A stretch of 64,000 nucleotides of DNA from Niabella beijingensis (GTDB taxonomy: Bacteria; Bacteroidota; Bacteroidia; Chitinophagales; Chitinophagaceae), in the NCBI RefSeq assembly GCF_020034665.1, contig NZ_JAIQDI010000001.1:2046001-2110000 (forward strand), written 5' to 3'. The notes beneath the pieces were generated by a model. That model made no database searches. It saw nothing but the letters and a program-made list of their open reading frames with translations, and was not told the DNA's origin. The position numbers were made by a program, and so were the translations under genes. Below are positions 50,771-60,526 of this stretch, in pieces. Each line of letters opens with the position of its first letter. The stretch's first letter is position 1.

Positions 50771-52189
50771 ATGGGTATGAAGATCTGCCTTGTCTTTGCT
50801 TTTGCCGGACTGTATACCTGCTGCAGTGCTCAAAACAACACTGCCGCCGGAGTACTTCCTCTGGCCTTTCCGGGGGCAGAAGGATTCGGAAAACATACCA
50901 CGGGAGGCAGGGGCGGAAGCGTGTATATTGTAAGCAACCTGGAGGATGCGGGAGCAGGCAGCCTGCGGAAGGCCGTGAGCACTGCTGAACCACGCATTAT
51001 TGTTTTTAGCGTTGCAGGTACCATACATCTTAAAAGCAGGTTATCCATCAAAGGGGATAAGACCATTGCGGGGCAAACCGCCCCGGGAGGCGGTATTTGC
51101 CTGGCCGATCAGCCCGTAGTGCTGTCCGGTGACAATATCATTGTCCGTTTCCTGCGTTTCCGTATGGGCGACCGTTATCAGAACGGAGGAATGAAAGACG
51201 GCGCAGGCGCCAATGATGCATTCGGAGGTGCCGGCCGAAAGAATATCATCATCGACCATTGCAGCATGAGCTGGAGTACTGATGAAGTGTGTTCGGTTTA
51301 CCGGGGCGACAGCACCACCCTGCAATGGAACATTCTTTCCGAACCGCTGAATTATTCTTATCATTTTGAAAAAGGAGATACGGATTTTGAACATCATGGC
51401 TATGGCGGGATCTGGGGCGGTGCTCATTTTACGGCACACCATAACCTGTTTGCCCATTGCAACAGCCGTAATCCGCGGTTTAACGGTGCCCGGCTGGGGG
51501 CCGGTTCCGAGCTCGCCGATTTTTGTAATAATGTGATCTATAACTGGGGAGGCAACAGCATCTATGGCGGGGAAGGCGGCAGCTACAATATTGTCAACAA
51601 CTATTTTAAATATGGCCCGTCTACAAGGTCAGCGGTAAAATATCGTATCGTCAATCCCAACAAAGAAGAACAGCGGAACACTCCTTTCGGGCATTATTAC
51701 GTAGACGGAAATTTTGTGGACGGGGCATCCGAAATTACCGATGACAATTATAAAGGTATCCACATGGGAAATAACGGAACGGAAGCGGATAAAAAAGCTG
51801 CAGTACGATCGCGTCCGTTTGAAGTAATGACCTTTTCTCTTCAGTCTGCCGCTGAAGCTTATACCGCTGTACTAAAAAATGCGGGTGCCATATTGCCGGA
51901 ACGGGATACCCTGGATCAGCGCATTGTGAATGACGTGCAGCACCGCACCGGAAGCCTTATCGACGTACAGGGTGGTTACCCCCACGGAACGCCCTACGAG
52001 CAAACCATAACGGCCTGGCCCGTACTCCGGCAGGAGCAACCCGCCCCGGATGCAGATCAGGACGGGATACCGGATACATGGGAAACCGCCAATGGCTTAA
52101 ACCCCGGCAACAACCAGGATGCCGCCATTCGCACCATTGATAAAAACTATTCCAATATAGAAGTGTACATCAACAGCCTGGTAAAATAA
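50771..52189 (+). CDS. Secreted pectate lyase-type protein
   Basis: The start is set at 50771 (MGMKICLVFAFAGLYTCCSAQ, a signal peptide), giving 472 residues; an earlier ATG at 50678 would put a non-signal-like stretch in front. The parallel beta-helix of a pectate lyase is suggested by FPGAEGFGKHTTGGRGGSVYIVSNLEDAGAGSLRKAV and IIIDHCSMSWSTDE, where the HCSxSW phrase is characteristic. The C-terminus has a calcium-binding-like repeat DADQDGIPDTWE. It would cut polygalacturonate by beta-elimination outside the cell. A pectinesterase follows, giving a two-enzyme pectin unit. Confidence 0.88.
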   Translation: MGMKICLVFAFAGLYTCCSAQNNTAAGVLPLAFPGAEGFGKHTTGGRGGSVYIVSNLEDAGAGSLRKAVSTAEPRIIVFSVAGTIHLKSRLSIKGDKTIAGQTAPGGGICLADQPVVLSGDNIIVRFLRFRMGDRYQNGGMKDGAGANDAFGGAGRKNIIIDHCSMSWSTDEVCSVYRGDSTTLQWNILSEPLNYSYHFEKGDTDFEHHGYGGIWGGAHFTAHHNLFAHCNSRNPRFNGARLGAGSELADFCNNVIYNWGGNSIYGGEGGSYNIVNNYFKYGPSTRSAVKYRIVNPNKEEQRNTPFGHYYVDGNFVDGASEITDDNYKGIHMGNNGTEADKKAAVRSRPFEVMTFSLQSAAEAYTAVLKNAGAILPERDTLDQRIVNDVQHRTGSLIDVQGGYPHGTPYEQTITAWPVLRQEQPAPDADQDGIPDTWETANGLNPGNNQDAAIRTIDKNYSNIEVYINSLVK

Positions 52190-52238
52190 TACATCAGCGA
52201 TGCCGGCTGTATCATCAACCTGTTCAATAAAAATAAAA

Positions 52239-53255
52239 ATGAGATCGCTTGTTGCCCTTCTTATAGCCTGCTGCATTTTCCTGACGGTTGCAGCCCAAAC
52301 CGCAAATCCTGAAAAATACAAATATATATTTACGGTAGCTCAGGACGGAAGCGGCGACTACACAAAGATCCAGGAAGCGATTGATGCCATGCGGGCTTAT
52401 CCGCTGGCGCCCATCACCCTGTATATAAAGAACGGCGTTTATAAAGAAAAGATAACATTGCCGGCAAACAACACAGACGTGACCTTTATCGGGGAAAGCG
52501 TGGAAAATACGGTCATCACCTACGACGATTATTCGGGTAAAGGTATTATCGGGACCTTCACTTCCTATACTGCGCGGATATCGGGTAACCGTTTTACTGC
52601 AGCCAATATCACATTTGTAAATGCAGCGGGGCCTGTGGGGCAGGCAGTAGCATTATATGTAGATGCAGACCAGGCGCTGTTTAAAAACTGCCGGTTCATC
52701 GGCAACCAGGACACCCTATTCACAGGAGGGGAAAATGCGCGGCAATTCTTTTTCAACTGTTATATTGAAGGTACCACTGATTTTATTTTTGGGCCGGCTA
52801 CCGCCCTCTTCAGCAATTGTACCATAAAAGCTAAATCCGATTCGTACATTACCGCTGCCAGCACGACACAGGGGAAAAAATCCGGACTTGTCTTTGACCA
52901 CTGCAAAATACTTGCGGACCCCGGCGTGAAAAAATTATTCCTGGGCAGACCCTGGCGTGCCTTTGCACAAACGGTGTTCCTCCATTGCGAAATGGCCGCC
53001 GCCATTGCACCGGCGGGCTGGCACAACTGGAGCAATCCGGAAAACGAAAAAACTGCTTATTACGGGGAATACAGAAGCAGGGGGCCGGGCGCAGCTGCTT
53101 CAGGGCGCGTGGCCTGGGCCAGACGCATCAGCGACCAGCAAGCAAAAGATTTTGTCCCTGAAATTATTTTTGCCGCCTGCAATACGGCGATGCCGGGCGA
53201 AACGACCTGGTATAAGAACCTGCAACCCGCCGTTTTCAAATGGCCGGCAAAATGA
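52239..53255 (+). CDS. Pectinesterase (carbohydrate esterase family 8)
   Basis: The start is set at 52239 with a signal peptide (LVALLIACCIFLTVAAQ), giving 338 residues. CE8 features are in order: VAQDGSGDYTKIQEAID, GPVGQAVALYVDADQALF (catalytic Gln), RFIGNQDTLFTGG (catalytic Asp), TDFIFGPATALF (second catalytic Asp) and FLGRPWRAFAQTVF (catalytic Arg). It removes methyl esters from pectin so that the pectate lyase encoded just upstream (gap about 49 bases) can act. It is convergent with the DUF3857 gene. Confidence 0.95.
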   Translation: MRSLVALLIACCIFLTVAAQTANPEKYKYIFTVAQDGSGDYTKIQEAIDAMRAYPLAPITLYIKNGVYKEKITLPANNTDVTFIGESVENTVITYDDYSGKGIIGTFTSYTARISGNRFTAANITFVNAAGPVGQAVALYVDADQALFKNCRFIGNQDTLFTGGENARQFFFNCYIEGTTDFIFGPATALFSNCTIKAKSDSYITAASTTQGKKSGLVFDHCKILADPGVKKLFLGRPWRAFAQTVFLHCEMAAAIAPAGWHNWSNPENEKTAYYGEYRSRGPGAAASGRVAWARRISDQQAKDFVPEIIFAACNTAMPGETTWYKNLQPAVFKWPAK

Positions 53256-53262
53256 CCACCGG

Positions 53263-55188
53263 TTATTCTGATTTTTTTACCAGCACCATCTTTGCCCGGT
53301 CCGCGGCATAGATGGTGTTATAAAAAGTGACCATCTTGTTATAGTCAGCCGCGGGAAACCGGCCGCTGTTGCGCTCATACCGGCGGATCATCCGGATCTT
53401 TTCATCCTTTAATTCAAAGCGGATCTCATATACGCCGAACGCATTATCCACCTGTACGGATTTGGGCATCATTTCCACCGTATATCCCGCAGGGATCTTT
53501 ATAAGCACTGTATCCATGATCCGGAATCCGTAAGGATAAACGATCTCCTGTTCCCTCTTTTCTTCTTCGGTCAGCTTCGTTGACTGAACCGACAGGATAT
53601 TGGGTGCGATGAACAGCCTTTTTCCGGTGATGGTTGCATAGTCTTTTGATACCAGTTGTATCTTCTCGGTAATGGCAGGAAGCATATTACTGCCCGCCTC
53701 CTTATACCCGAAAGAGCTGATCTCATAACTGGGAAGCGAAAAGCTGTTGCGTAAACGCTTTTGTTTTTCCTCATCGGATAAGCCATGCACAATATGGTGC
53801 AGTTCATCCTGAAGCAGCCCGGTGCTGCTGGTTATCACGGAGGCCACCAGCGTTCCCTTTTCATCCAGGTCCGCCTCAATCATACGGCGCTGTGTATTGT
53901 CATTTTTAGCATAAACGGGAGTCCGCACGACATGGCTTTTTGCATCATCGATCAGCAGGGCTTCGCGGTCGCCGGTAAAATGGCCCATATAGCCCGGCTC
54001 TACGGTTTGACTGGTACATTCCAGCCAGACAGAATCTTTTGCCTCCGGTACACAAACAACCACGTGATTGAACTGGTTGGACGGGAAGTCGCGCACCAGG
54101 TCCTTATCCTCCGTACCGCCTGTTATCAATACGGAGTGCGCTTTAATGCCGGCCTCTTTCAGAAGCGCCACCATAAAATTCGATAGTGCTTTACAGTCAC
54201 CGTATTTTTTTTCCGCAACATAGGTCGCATCCAGTGGCTGCCACCCGCCTATTCCCAGCTGTATGCTGATGTAACGGGAATTCTGCTGCATATACTTATA
54301 AAGTATATCGATCTTCTCACGGTCCGATTTCACCCCCTGTACCAGCTCCCGTACCTTTGCTTTTGTACCGGCAGGCAGCACATCCCGGCCCGCGTACAGC
54401 AAGGTCATAAAGCGCCCGAAGTTCTGCCAGGAGTCCATGTTTCCCTTGTATCCCCCGATCTCAAAATCAGAGGGGGCCGTCAATACACGGGTCACCAGAA
54501 GATTCCATTCCGGTGCAAAAGCCTCCTTTGACTTTGCAGGAACATTCGCCAGCTCCCACGACAATGTCCGGGAGCCTTTGCCTTCCTTTATCTGCGGCGC
54601 CCCGTTATAATGAAACATCTTATAACGCAGGTTATAGTCCTTTGGCACCTCAAAACTGAGTTTGCTGCTCTCAACAGCAACCTGTGGTCCGCTCTGCGGC
54701 ATCCACTCCGGGAAATAAAAAATACCGTTGAGCTCTAATTCGATCGTATATTCTATGGTATACGGATAGTCCTTATAATAAAAATCATGGTGCTTATACC
54801 TCCCGTCTGTGATCAGGCTGGAACCATCTGTACCGCTTCCATCCTGTATGTCCTTGCGCTTCACTGATTTTAATTTCTTTCCTTCTGCATTATAAAGCGT
54901 TCCGGAAATATCCTGGATCAGCCGGAATTTATCATATCCCACCCAAAGCCCTGCGTTATCTTCTGCCGCCTCGTTCAGTATGGTATAAACATAATGCCGG
55001 CGGTATAAGGCCTTACCGTTATTGCGTACCTCAATCGAGGTCTCATCGGCACGCTTGACCAGCTTGGCTTTCTTTAACAATGCTTCGGGTATGGCACTCA
55101 CCGGATATTGCGCCTCTGCCTGCAGACAGCAGCAAAAACCCGTGATCAGCACTAAGAAAAAACTTTTCGAAAAAATAGTCTTCATCAT
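53263..55188 (-). CDS. DUF3857/transglutaminase-like exported protein, active-site intact
   Basis: The 641 residues have a signal peptide (residues about 1-26, ending AEAQ), a DUF3857 domain (about 40-230) and a transglutaminase-like domain. The latter has the expected Cys in KKYGDCKALSNFMVALLKEAG (about 332), a His in NQFNHVVVCVP (about 374) and an acidic residue following. The C-terminal beta-rich part is unassigned. The role of DUF3857 proteins is unknown; periplasmic protein processing or peptidoglycan-linked functions have been suggested. It overlaps by one base the neighbouring homologue, and the two are probably one operon. Confidence 0.88.
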   Translation of the reverse strand: MMKTIFSKSFFLVLITGFCCCLQAEAQYPVSAIPEALLKKAKLVKRADETSIEVRNNGKALYRRHYVYTILNEAAEDNAGLWVGYDKFRLIQDISGTLYNAEGKKLKSVKRKDIQDGSGTDGSSLITDGRYKHHDFYYKDYPYTIEYTIELELNGIFYFPEWMPQSGPQVAVESSKLSFEVPKDYNLRYKMFHYNGAPQIKEGKGSRTLSWELANVPAKSKEAFAPEWNLLVTRVLTAPSDFEIGGYKGNMDSWQNFGRFMTLLYAGRDVLPAGTKAKVRELVQGVKSDREKIDILYKYMQQNSRYISIQLGIGGWQPLDATYVAEKKYGDCKALSNFMVALLKEAGIKAHSVLITGGTEDKDLVRDFPSNQFNHVVVCVPEAKDSVWLECTSQTVEPGYMGHFTGDREALLIDDAKSHVVRTPVYAKNDNTQRRMIEADLDEKGTLVASVITSSTGLLQDELHHIVHGLSDEEKQKRLRNSFSLPSYEISSFGYKEAGSNMLPAITEKIQLVSKDYATITGKRLFIAPNILSVQSTKLTEEEKREQEIVYPYGFRIMDTVLIKIPAGYTVEMMPKSVQVDNAFGVYEIRFELKDEKIRMIRRYERNSGRFPAADYNKMVTFYNTIYAADRAKMVLVKKSE

Positions 55189-57206
55189 TACTTTATTTTT
55201 TTCAACACGATCTGCTCGCTGTGTTTTTTTGCAATATGGCCGAAGAATTCGCGCAGGGTCTGGTAATCTTCGGAGGGGAAGGTCGCCCTTTTTATATCGA
55301 TCTTACTCTGCAGCATGATCTTTCCACCGGCAGCATTGATGATATATTCAAACATTCCCTCATTACCGTTCAGCATTACCCGGGTCGATTTGGGCAGTTC
55401 TTCCACTTCATACCCTTTTGGTATCTCCATATTCAGTACATACAGTTCAAACATGGTACACGGCATTTCCACGGGATACTTTCTTTCAGCAGAAGCAAAG
55501 GGGTTCGTTTTAGTAGCTTCTCCAAACATCGGGTTCAGGTACACCATATCTTCGTTCCCCAGGTCAAAGTCTACCTTATACTTTACCGATACCGGATAGT
55601 CGTATTGCTTCAGCGAGTCCACTTCTATTTCCGAGAATTTTATCGGGAAAGAAAAAGACTTCTCCCCTTCTTTAACATACTCATCCTTATCCTTCTTGGC
55701 CAGCAGTTCACGGATATGCGTCGACTCGAAATAGCCGGGCGTGGTGGAAAAAGAACCGGTCAGTCCTTTACCGTCCTTTGAGTTTACCAGGAACAGCAGT
55801 GTGGTCTTGGCCTCCTTCAGCGAATCGGGTTCGAAGTTGACATTGCGCGGTGTTGTGCTGACCACAAAACCGGGACCATTATAGCACTCCGACGATAGTT
55901 TTGCAAAACCCAGGCGGGACTCAGCGGCATCCAGGTAATATTGCCGGCCATCGATCCGGGCATTGCAGATGACATAGTTGTATTTATCCAGCAGGGGATA
56001 GAACGGATTGGCCCAGCCGTGGCTGCGGGTACTGATCAGCACCGGCTCGGCAGCAATGCCTTTTTGTTTCAGCATGGCGATCAGCAGCAGGTTGATCTCA
56101 GCAGCCGTACCACTTTTCTTCTTAAAAACATCTTTTAAAGAGGTCTGATCAGAAATATAAAAACTATTTTTTCTTGTAGCGGTAAAATGATCTCTTACAA
56201 ACGCATAGATCATCCGTGCAGCGTCCAGGCTGCCGGCAGCGCTTTCCGTTATCTTTTTCACATCGTCTCCCAGCCAGAAGTTGGGGCGGGTGATTTCGGC
56301 ACCAAAATTCTCATGTTTCATCAGCTGCTCGCTGGCAGTGGCCCAGTTGCCCATTATATCTTTCACCGGTGAGTTCGGGAAACGGTATTGGGAAAGCTGA
56401 AAATCGATTTTGGAATTATGATTGTCGATGGCAGAAGTAAAGGGCTCTTCTTTTAATGCAGGAACATCCGTTGCAGTCCAGGTATTTTGTGTTTCATAAC
56501 CCGATAACGAGTACCGTTCTGTTGCCTGGGTAGTGTTTGATTCGGTGACAGACCAGGTTTTATACACATCTTTCTTGGTATTTTTCAGTGGCACATATCC
56601 CTGGGATAAAAACACATACTGGAGGAATTCCGGGATATAGACCGTATACTGTGTGTACAGCCGCGGATATTCTCCCTGGAACTCCCAGGGACGCAGGTTA
56701 AACAGGAACTCCGACTCGATGGTATAAGTGTATTCCACGATGGATCCTTCCTTCAGATTGGGAAAGGTGAATTTCTTCACCGACCAGTTCCGGCTGAGCT
56801 TTTCCTTGAAGATGCTGGACGATTCGAGCTTTGTCTGTTGTACAGTGCCACCCTCAAGGTTATAGGTGATACCCTTTATATCCGTAAGCTTTTCCTCACC
56901 ATCCTGTGAGTTGTACAAGCCGACAATAACATTTCCTGCATCAAAACCTTTTTTGTTCAGAATCTTGATCCGCGTGGTCCGTTTATGGATCAGCGAGAAC
57001 CAGCCCTTGTTATTGCCTTCGATCCGGGAAGTACCCACATCCGATAAAACCAGTGCATTGGTATTGGAGTCAATTACGGGAGATTTGGGTGTAAAGTCGG
57101 CCGCAGTTACTTTTCCAAATTTAAGCGTCTTGTTGTCCTGCGCAGTTACGGGTCCCGGTAAAATGATCGCGGCCACCAGGACCCCGATAAATAAAGTCGT
57201 TCTCAT
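55188..57206 (-). CDS. DUF3857/transglutaminase-like protein with degenerate active site
   Basis: The start at 57206 (signal peptide LFIGVLVAAIILPGPVTAQ) gives 672 residues. It is a paralogue of the next gene, with the same two-domain layout. In the transglutaminase-like domain, however, the GDC-K-A-L motif reads KSGTAAEINLL (about 363-373), so Cys is replaced by Ala. The His position reads NYVICN (about 410), so His is replaced by Tyr. It therefore lacks the catalytic pair and is probably a structural or binding partner of its active neighbour. Both genes end in the same way and overlap at 55188. Confidence 0.88.
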   Translation of the reverse strand: MRTTLFIGVLVAAIILPGPVTAQDNKTLKFGKVTAADFTPKSPVIDSNTNALVLSDVGTSRIEGNNKGWFSLIHKRTTRIKILNKKGFDAGNVIVGLYNSQDGEEKLTDIKGITYNLEGGTVQQTKLESSSIFKEKLSRNWSVKKFTFPNLKEGSIVEYTYTIESEFLFNLRPWEFQGEYPRLYTQYTVYIPEFLQYVFLSQGYVPLKNTKKDVYKTWSVTESNTTQATERYSLSGYETQNTWTATDVPALKEEPFTSAIDNHNSKIDFQLSQYRFPNSPVKDIMGNWATASEQLMKHENFGAEITRPNFWLGDDVKKITESAAGSLDAARMIYAFVRDHFTATRKNSFYISDQTSLKDVFKKKSGTAAEINLLLIAMLKQKGIAAEPVLISTRSHGWANPFYPLLDKYNYVICNARIDGRQYYLDAAESRLGFAKLSSECYNGPGFVVSTTPRNVNFEPDSLKEAKTTLLFLVNSKDGKGLTGSFSTTPGYFESTHIRELLAKKDKDEYVKEGEKSFSFPIKFSEIEVDSLKQYDYPVSVKYKVDFDLGNEDMVYLNPMFGEATKTNPFASAERKYPVEMPCTMFELYVLNMEIPKGYEVEELPKSTRVMLNGNEGMFEYIINAAGGKIMLQSKIDIKRATFPSEDYQTLREFFGHIAKKHSEQIVLKKIK

Positions 57207-57286
57207 ATTAGTTAATTTCTCGCGCAAATATAAAGAGCTCCGGCAAAAACGTAAAAATTTTTAATGTGTGGGTTTAAAGCCGGGCA

Positions 57287-57311
57287 CAAAAAAACGGGGT
57301 CAAACCCCGTT
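57287..57311 (-). terminator. Terminator of the acyl-CoA dehydrogenase gene
   Basis: On the minus strand AACGGGG, loop TTTGA and CCCCGTT are followed by TTTTTTT. It is about 22 bases past the stop codon at 57333. Confidence 0.85.
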
Positions 57312-57332
57312 CTTATCGTCCTCATGTAGGTA

Positions 57333-59126
57333 TTAAAAATAATAATAACCCGTTTCTATTAGTTTATCAGCGATACGTCGCCGTGCGTCCTTGCTGTTGA
57401 AGGGCTGAGCCTTGGTAAATCGCTTCAAACCCATCAGGATCATGCGCTGCTCATCGCCCTCCGCAAATGCGTTAATGGCATCTTTCCCGGCCTTATTGAT
57501 CTTATCGGCCGCGTCGTACAGGTAAACGCGGGTCATATCTGCATAATCCGCTGCGGCAGCTTCCCCTTTTGTTGCCGCCGTTTTCATCGTGCGCAATAAC
57601 ATGCTTTCTGCATGAAAGACTTCCATTGCCATGTCGGCAATATTCATCAGCAGTTCCTGCTCTCCTTCTATTTTTGCCATCAGCTTTTGCGCAGCGGCAC
57701 CCGCTACCATCAGGATGGCTTTTTTAAGGTTCGCGATCAGCTTCCGTTCTTCTCCGAAAGGCGTTGCTTCCTCACTGCCAAAATCCGGTATGCTCATCAA
57801 TTCCTTCTGTACTTCCATTGCGGGGCCCATCAGGTTCAGACGGCCCTGCATCGCACGTTTCAGGGTCATGTCCAGGATCAGCAGCCGGTTGATCTCATTC
57901 GTACCTTCATAAATGCGGTTAATACGGCTGTCGCGGTAGGCACGGGAAATATTATACTCGGCGCTAAACCCGTTTCCGCCGTGGATCTGTACCCCCTCAT
58001 CCACCACAAAATCCAGCAGCTCACTTCCGAAAACCTTCAGCATCGCACATTCGATGGCATATTCCTCTGCAGCGCCCAGCAGGGCTTCATTGAACGGCTT
58101 GCCCTCTTCCAGCAGCGTCTGTTCGAACTGGTCGATCCATTTTGCAGTACGGTACAGCGCCGATTCCGCAGCAAACATCCGGATGGCCATTTCCGCCAGT
58201 TTATATTTAATGGCGCCGAAATTGCTGATCGGCTGTTTGAACTGTTCACGGGTCTTTGCGTATTCCAGTGAGGTATCAAACGCTTTGCGGGCACCGCCCA
58301 GCGCTGCTGCACAGAGTTTCAACCGCCCGATATTGAGAATGTTAAAGGCGATCTTATGCCCCTTACCGATCTCGCCCAATACGTTTTCCACGGGAACCTT
58401 TGCATCCTGAAAATACAGCTGCACGGTAGAGGATCCCTTGATTCCCATTTTCTGCTCTTCGGGGCCCTGTGTAAATCCTTCTATTCCCCGCTCCACGATA
58501 AAACCGGTGAATTGATCGCCGTCCACTTTTGCAAAAACCGTATATACATCGGCAAAGCCACCGTTGGTGATCCAGCATTTCTGTCCGTTGAGCAGATAAT
58601 ACTTGCCGTCTTCACTCAGTCTGGCGGTGGTTTTGGCGCTCAGCGCATCGCTGCCGCTGTTTGGCTCTGTAAGACCGTACGCCCCCGTCCATTCGCCGGT
58701 GATCAGCTTTGGAATATACCGCTGCTTTTGCTCCGGGTTGCCAAAATATAAAATGGGAAGGGTGCCGATTCCGGTATGTGCGGCAATGGCCACCGAAAAA
58801 GAGTGTCCCGCTCCCAGGTATTCGTTGATGATGGTTGAGGTCACAAAATCTTTTCCCAGTCCGCCGTATTCCTCTGGAAACGAGGTTGCCAGCAACCCCT
58901 GTTCCCCGGCCTTTTGTACCAGCGACTTCATCAATCCCGGCTCCATACTATCGATGCGGTCGAGGATGGGCCACACTTCTGCTTCAAGGAACTGGTTGCA
59001 CAGGTCGCGTATCATGATCTGCTCCTCATCAAATTCATTGGCTATAAATGTTTGGGCCGGCACGGGTTCTTTTATCAGCCACTCGGCGCCCCTGGTGATC
59101 TCTTCTTTTTTAACAGCAGCATCCAT
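57333..59126 (-). CDS. Acyl-CoA dehydrogenase
   Basis: The start at 59126 (MDAAVKKEEITRGAEWLIKE) gives 597 residues; 59162 is an alternative. The acyl-CoA dehydrogenase core includes YGLTEPNSGSDALSAKTTA and QKCWITNGGFADVYTVFA (middle domain), and MGIKGSSTVQLYFQDAKVPVENVLGE. The C-terminal domain has VQIHGGNGFSAEYNISRAYRDSRINRIYEGTNEI, where Glu in YEGTNEI is the catalytic base, followed by an extended helical tail of about 150 residues as in the long ACAD-9/VLCAD-like class. It uses FAD and oxidises fatty acyl-CoA. A MarR regulator lies just upstream in the same direction. Confidence 0.93.
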   Translation of the reverse strand: MDAAVKKEEITRGAEWLIKEPVPAQTFIANEFDEEQIMIRDLCNQFLEAEVWPILDRIDSMEPGLMKSLVQKAGEQGLLATSFPEEYGGLGKDFVTSTIINEYLGAGHSFSVAIAAHTGIGTLPILYFGNPEQKQRYIPKLITGEWTGAYGLTEPNSGSDALSAKTTARLSEDGKYYLLNGQKCWITNGGFADVYTVFAKVDGDQFTGFIVERGIEGFTQGPEEQKMGIKGSSTVQLYFQDAKVPVENVLGEIGKGHKIAFNILNIGRLKLCAAALGGARKAFDTSLEYAKTREQFKQPISNFGAIKYKLAEMAIRMFAAESALYRTAKWIDQFEQTLLEEGKPFNEALLGAAEEYAIECAMLKVFGSELLDFVVDEGVQIHGGNGFSAEYNISRAYRDSRINRIYEGTNEINRLLILDMTLKRAMQGRLNLMGPAMEVQKELMSIPDFGSEEATPFGEERKLIANLKKAILMVAGAAAQKLMAKIEGEQELLMNIADMAMEVFHAESMLLRTMKTAATKGEAAAADYADMTRVYLYDAADKINKAGKDAINAFAEGDEQRMILMGLKRFTKAQPFNSKDARRRIADKLIETGYYYF

Positions 59127-59194
59127 TGTTTTTTGTTTTAAAAGTTTTTTAAAATCGGTCATCTGCTCCGGAAAAAACAGGCCGGCTGTTCTTC

Positions 59195-59635
59195 CTATCT
59201 CAGGTTCTCATATACAATTTTCAACACTTCTTTACAAACATCGATCTTGTCGTCGCTCACACCCGCCAGTGCTTCCTCAATGGTTTCTTCCGCAAAGCCG
59301 TAACAGGTGTCCTGCATTTCCTTGGCCTTATCGGTCAGAAAGATCAGGTTCTTCCTGCGGTCGGCTCTGGAATGGATCCGCTTTACCATATCGGCCCTTT
59401 CAAGATTATCCACCAGCCTTGTCATGCTGGGCTTATCCCGGAAGGTAGCCTTGCAAAGATCCTGCTGACTGATGCCGTCTTCCTTCCACAAATGATACAA
59501 TACACTCCATTGCTCGATGGTAAGGCTCAGGTCGGCCTGGTTGAACTTTTTTTGCAACCGCCGGGCAATTGCCGTACTTGCCACACCGGTAATGAAGCTG
59601 TACAACTCACTTTTCTTAAATTGGTTGTTTGGCAT
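59195..59635 (-). CDS. MarR-family regulator
   Basis: The start at 59635 gives 146 residues. The winged helix includes LSLTIEQWSVLYHLWKEDGISQQDLCKATFRDKPSMTRLVDNLERADMVKR and the wing RKNLIFLTDKAKEM. It precedes the acyl-CoA dehydrogenase by about 70 bases on the same strand and is divergent from an alpha/beta hydrolase. The overlapping palindromes at 59637-59666 sit at its own start and are its likely operator. It probably senses a fatty acid or aromatic compound; this is inference. Confidence 0.92.
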   Translation of the reverse strand: MPNNQFKKSELYSFITGVASTAIARRLQKKFNQADLSLTIEQWSVLYHLWKEDGISQQDLCKATFRDKPSMTRLVDNLERADMVKRIHSRADRRKNLIFLTDKAKEMQDTCYGFAEETIEEALAGVSDDKIDVCKEVLKIVYENLR

Positions 59636-59636
59636 A

Positions 59637-59666
59637 TAGTTGTTTTGACAACTAACCAAAGTTAGT
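59637..59666. promoter_or_regulatory. Overlapping palindromes, probable MarR operator
   Basis: TAGTTGTTTTGACAACTA (59637-59654) is a 7-base inverted repeat with a 4-base spacer. It overlaps ACTAAC/GTTAGT (59651-59666). They lie immediately upstream of the marR start and beside the divergent -7 box at 59668. Confidence 0.65.
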
Positions 59667-59667
59667 C

Positions 59668-59675
59668 TATTTTTG
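59668..59675 (+). promoter_or_regulatory. TAnnTTTG -7 box (TATTTTTG) for the hydrolase
   Basis: It lies directly beside the MarR operator and about 42 bases upstream of the hydrolase start at 59717, so the divergent hydrolase gene is probably under MarR control as well. Confidence 0.55.
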
Positions 59676-59716
59676 TATTAGAAGATTTATTTTCCGGTTG
59701 ATTTTAATCAAAATCG

Positions 59717-60526
59717 GTGGTTCAAAAATTTGTTACATATCAACAATCTGAAATAAGTTACCGGCACAACGGAAACGGTCCGCAGCCGGTGATCTGCCTG
59801 CACGGTTTCAACGAATCGGCAAGATCTTTTTCCGTTTTAAAAAATCCGGACAATCGTTATACATTTCTCATGATTGACGCTCCTTTTCACGGAAGCACCA
59901 ACTGGCAACAGGGGTTACATTATACACCTGATAACCTCCATGAAATTATAAATAATATTTTAAAAGCGGAAGGTTTTTCTCCGGAACAGCAACTGATCTT
60001 TGTCGGGTTCAGTCTGGGCGGGCGCATGAGCCTTTCCTATTACCAGCACTACCCCCATACCATCAGCCGCCTGATATTGCTGGCTCCGGATGGGCTGGCA
60101 TTGAATTGCTGGTACGGGTTCTCTGCTTATACCCGGGCCGGCAACCGGCTGTTTTATCTTACGATGAAGTACCCGCAATGGCTGATAAAACTGGCAGGGA
60201 TACTGAGCAGGCTGGGATTTATTAATCCCGGGATAAAAAAATTTGTTACCCACTACCTGCATGCAAAAGAAGTACGGCAGACCTTGTATAACTCCTGGAC
60301 TGCTTTTCGTTTCTTTAAACCGGATATTGCGCAGATAAAAAAAATCATTGCGGCCAACAAGACACCGGTTCAATTGTATTTTGGTAAATACGACAGGGTG
60401 ATCCCCGCAGCCCGTGGTATTGATTTTATAAAAGGTATCGAAGCCTATGCAAAAACAACCGCACTGGAAACCGGGCACCGGTTATTGCAGGACAGGACCG
60501 TACAGGCGCTCTTTGAGAACACCTAG
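59717..60526 (+). CDS. Alpha/beta hydrolase
   Basis: The GTG start gives 269 residues. Alpha/beta hydrolase features: VICLHGFNESARSF (oxyanion hole), LMIDAPFHGST, the nucleophile elbow FVGFSLGGRMSLSYY (GFSLGG, catalytic Ser at about 100), YFGKYDRVIP (probable Asp) and ETGHRLLQ (catalytic His). The substrate is unknown. Shared control region with a MarR gene and an acyl-CoA dehydrogenase suggests a lipid-related ester. Confidence 0.88.
   Translation: MVQKFVTYQQSEISYRHNGNGPQPVICLHGFNESARSFSVLKNPDNRYTFLMIDAPFHGSTNWQQGLHYTPDNLHEIINNILKAEGFSPEQQLIFVGFSLGGRMSLSYYQHYPHTISRLILLAPDGLALNCWYGFSAYTRAGNRLFYLTMKYPQWLIKLAGILSRLGFINPGIKKFVTHYLHAKEVRQTLYNSWTAFRFFKPDIAQIKKIIAANKTPVQLYFGKYDRVIPAARGIDFIKGIEAYAKTTALETGHRLLQDRTVQALFENT

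Noticed and set aside
57612..58271. 219-codon plus-strand frame opposite the acyl-CoA dehydrogenase
   Set aside because: Antisense to conserved dehydrogenase sequence; no independent support.
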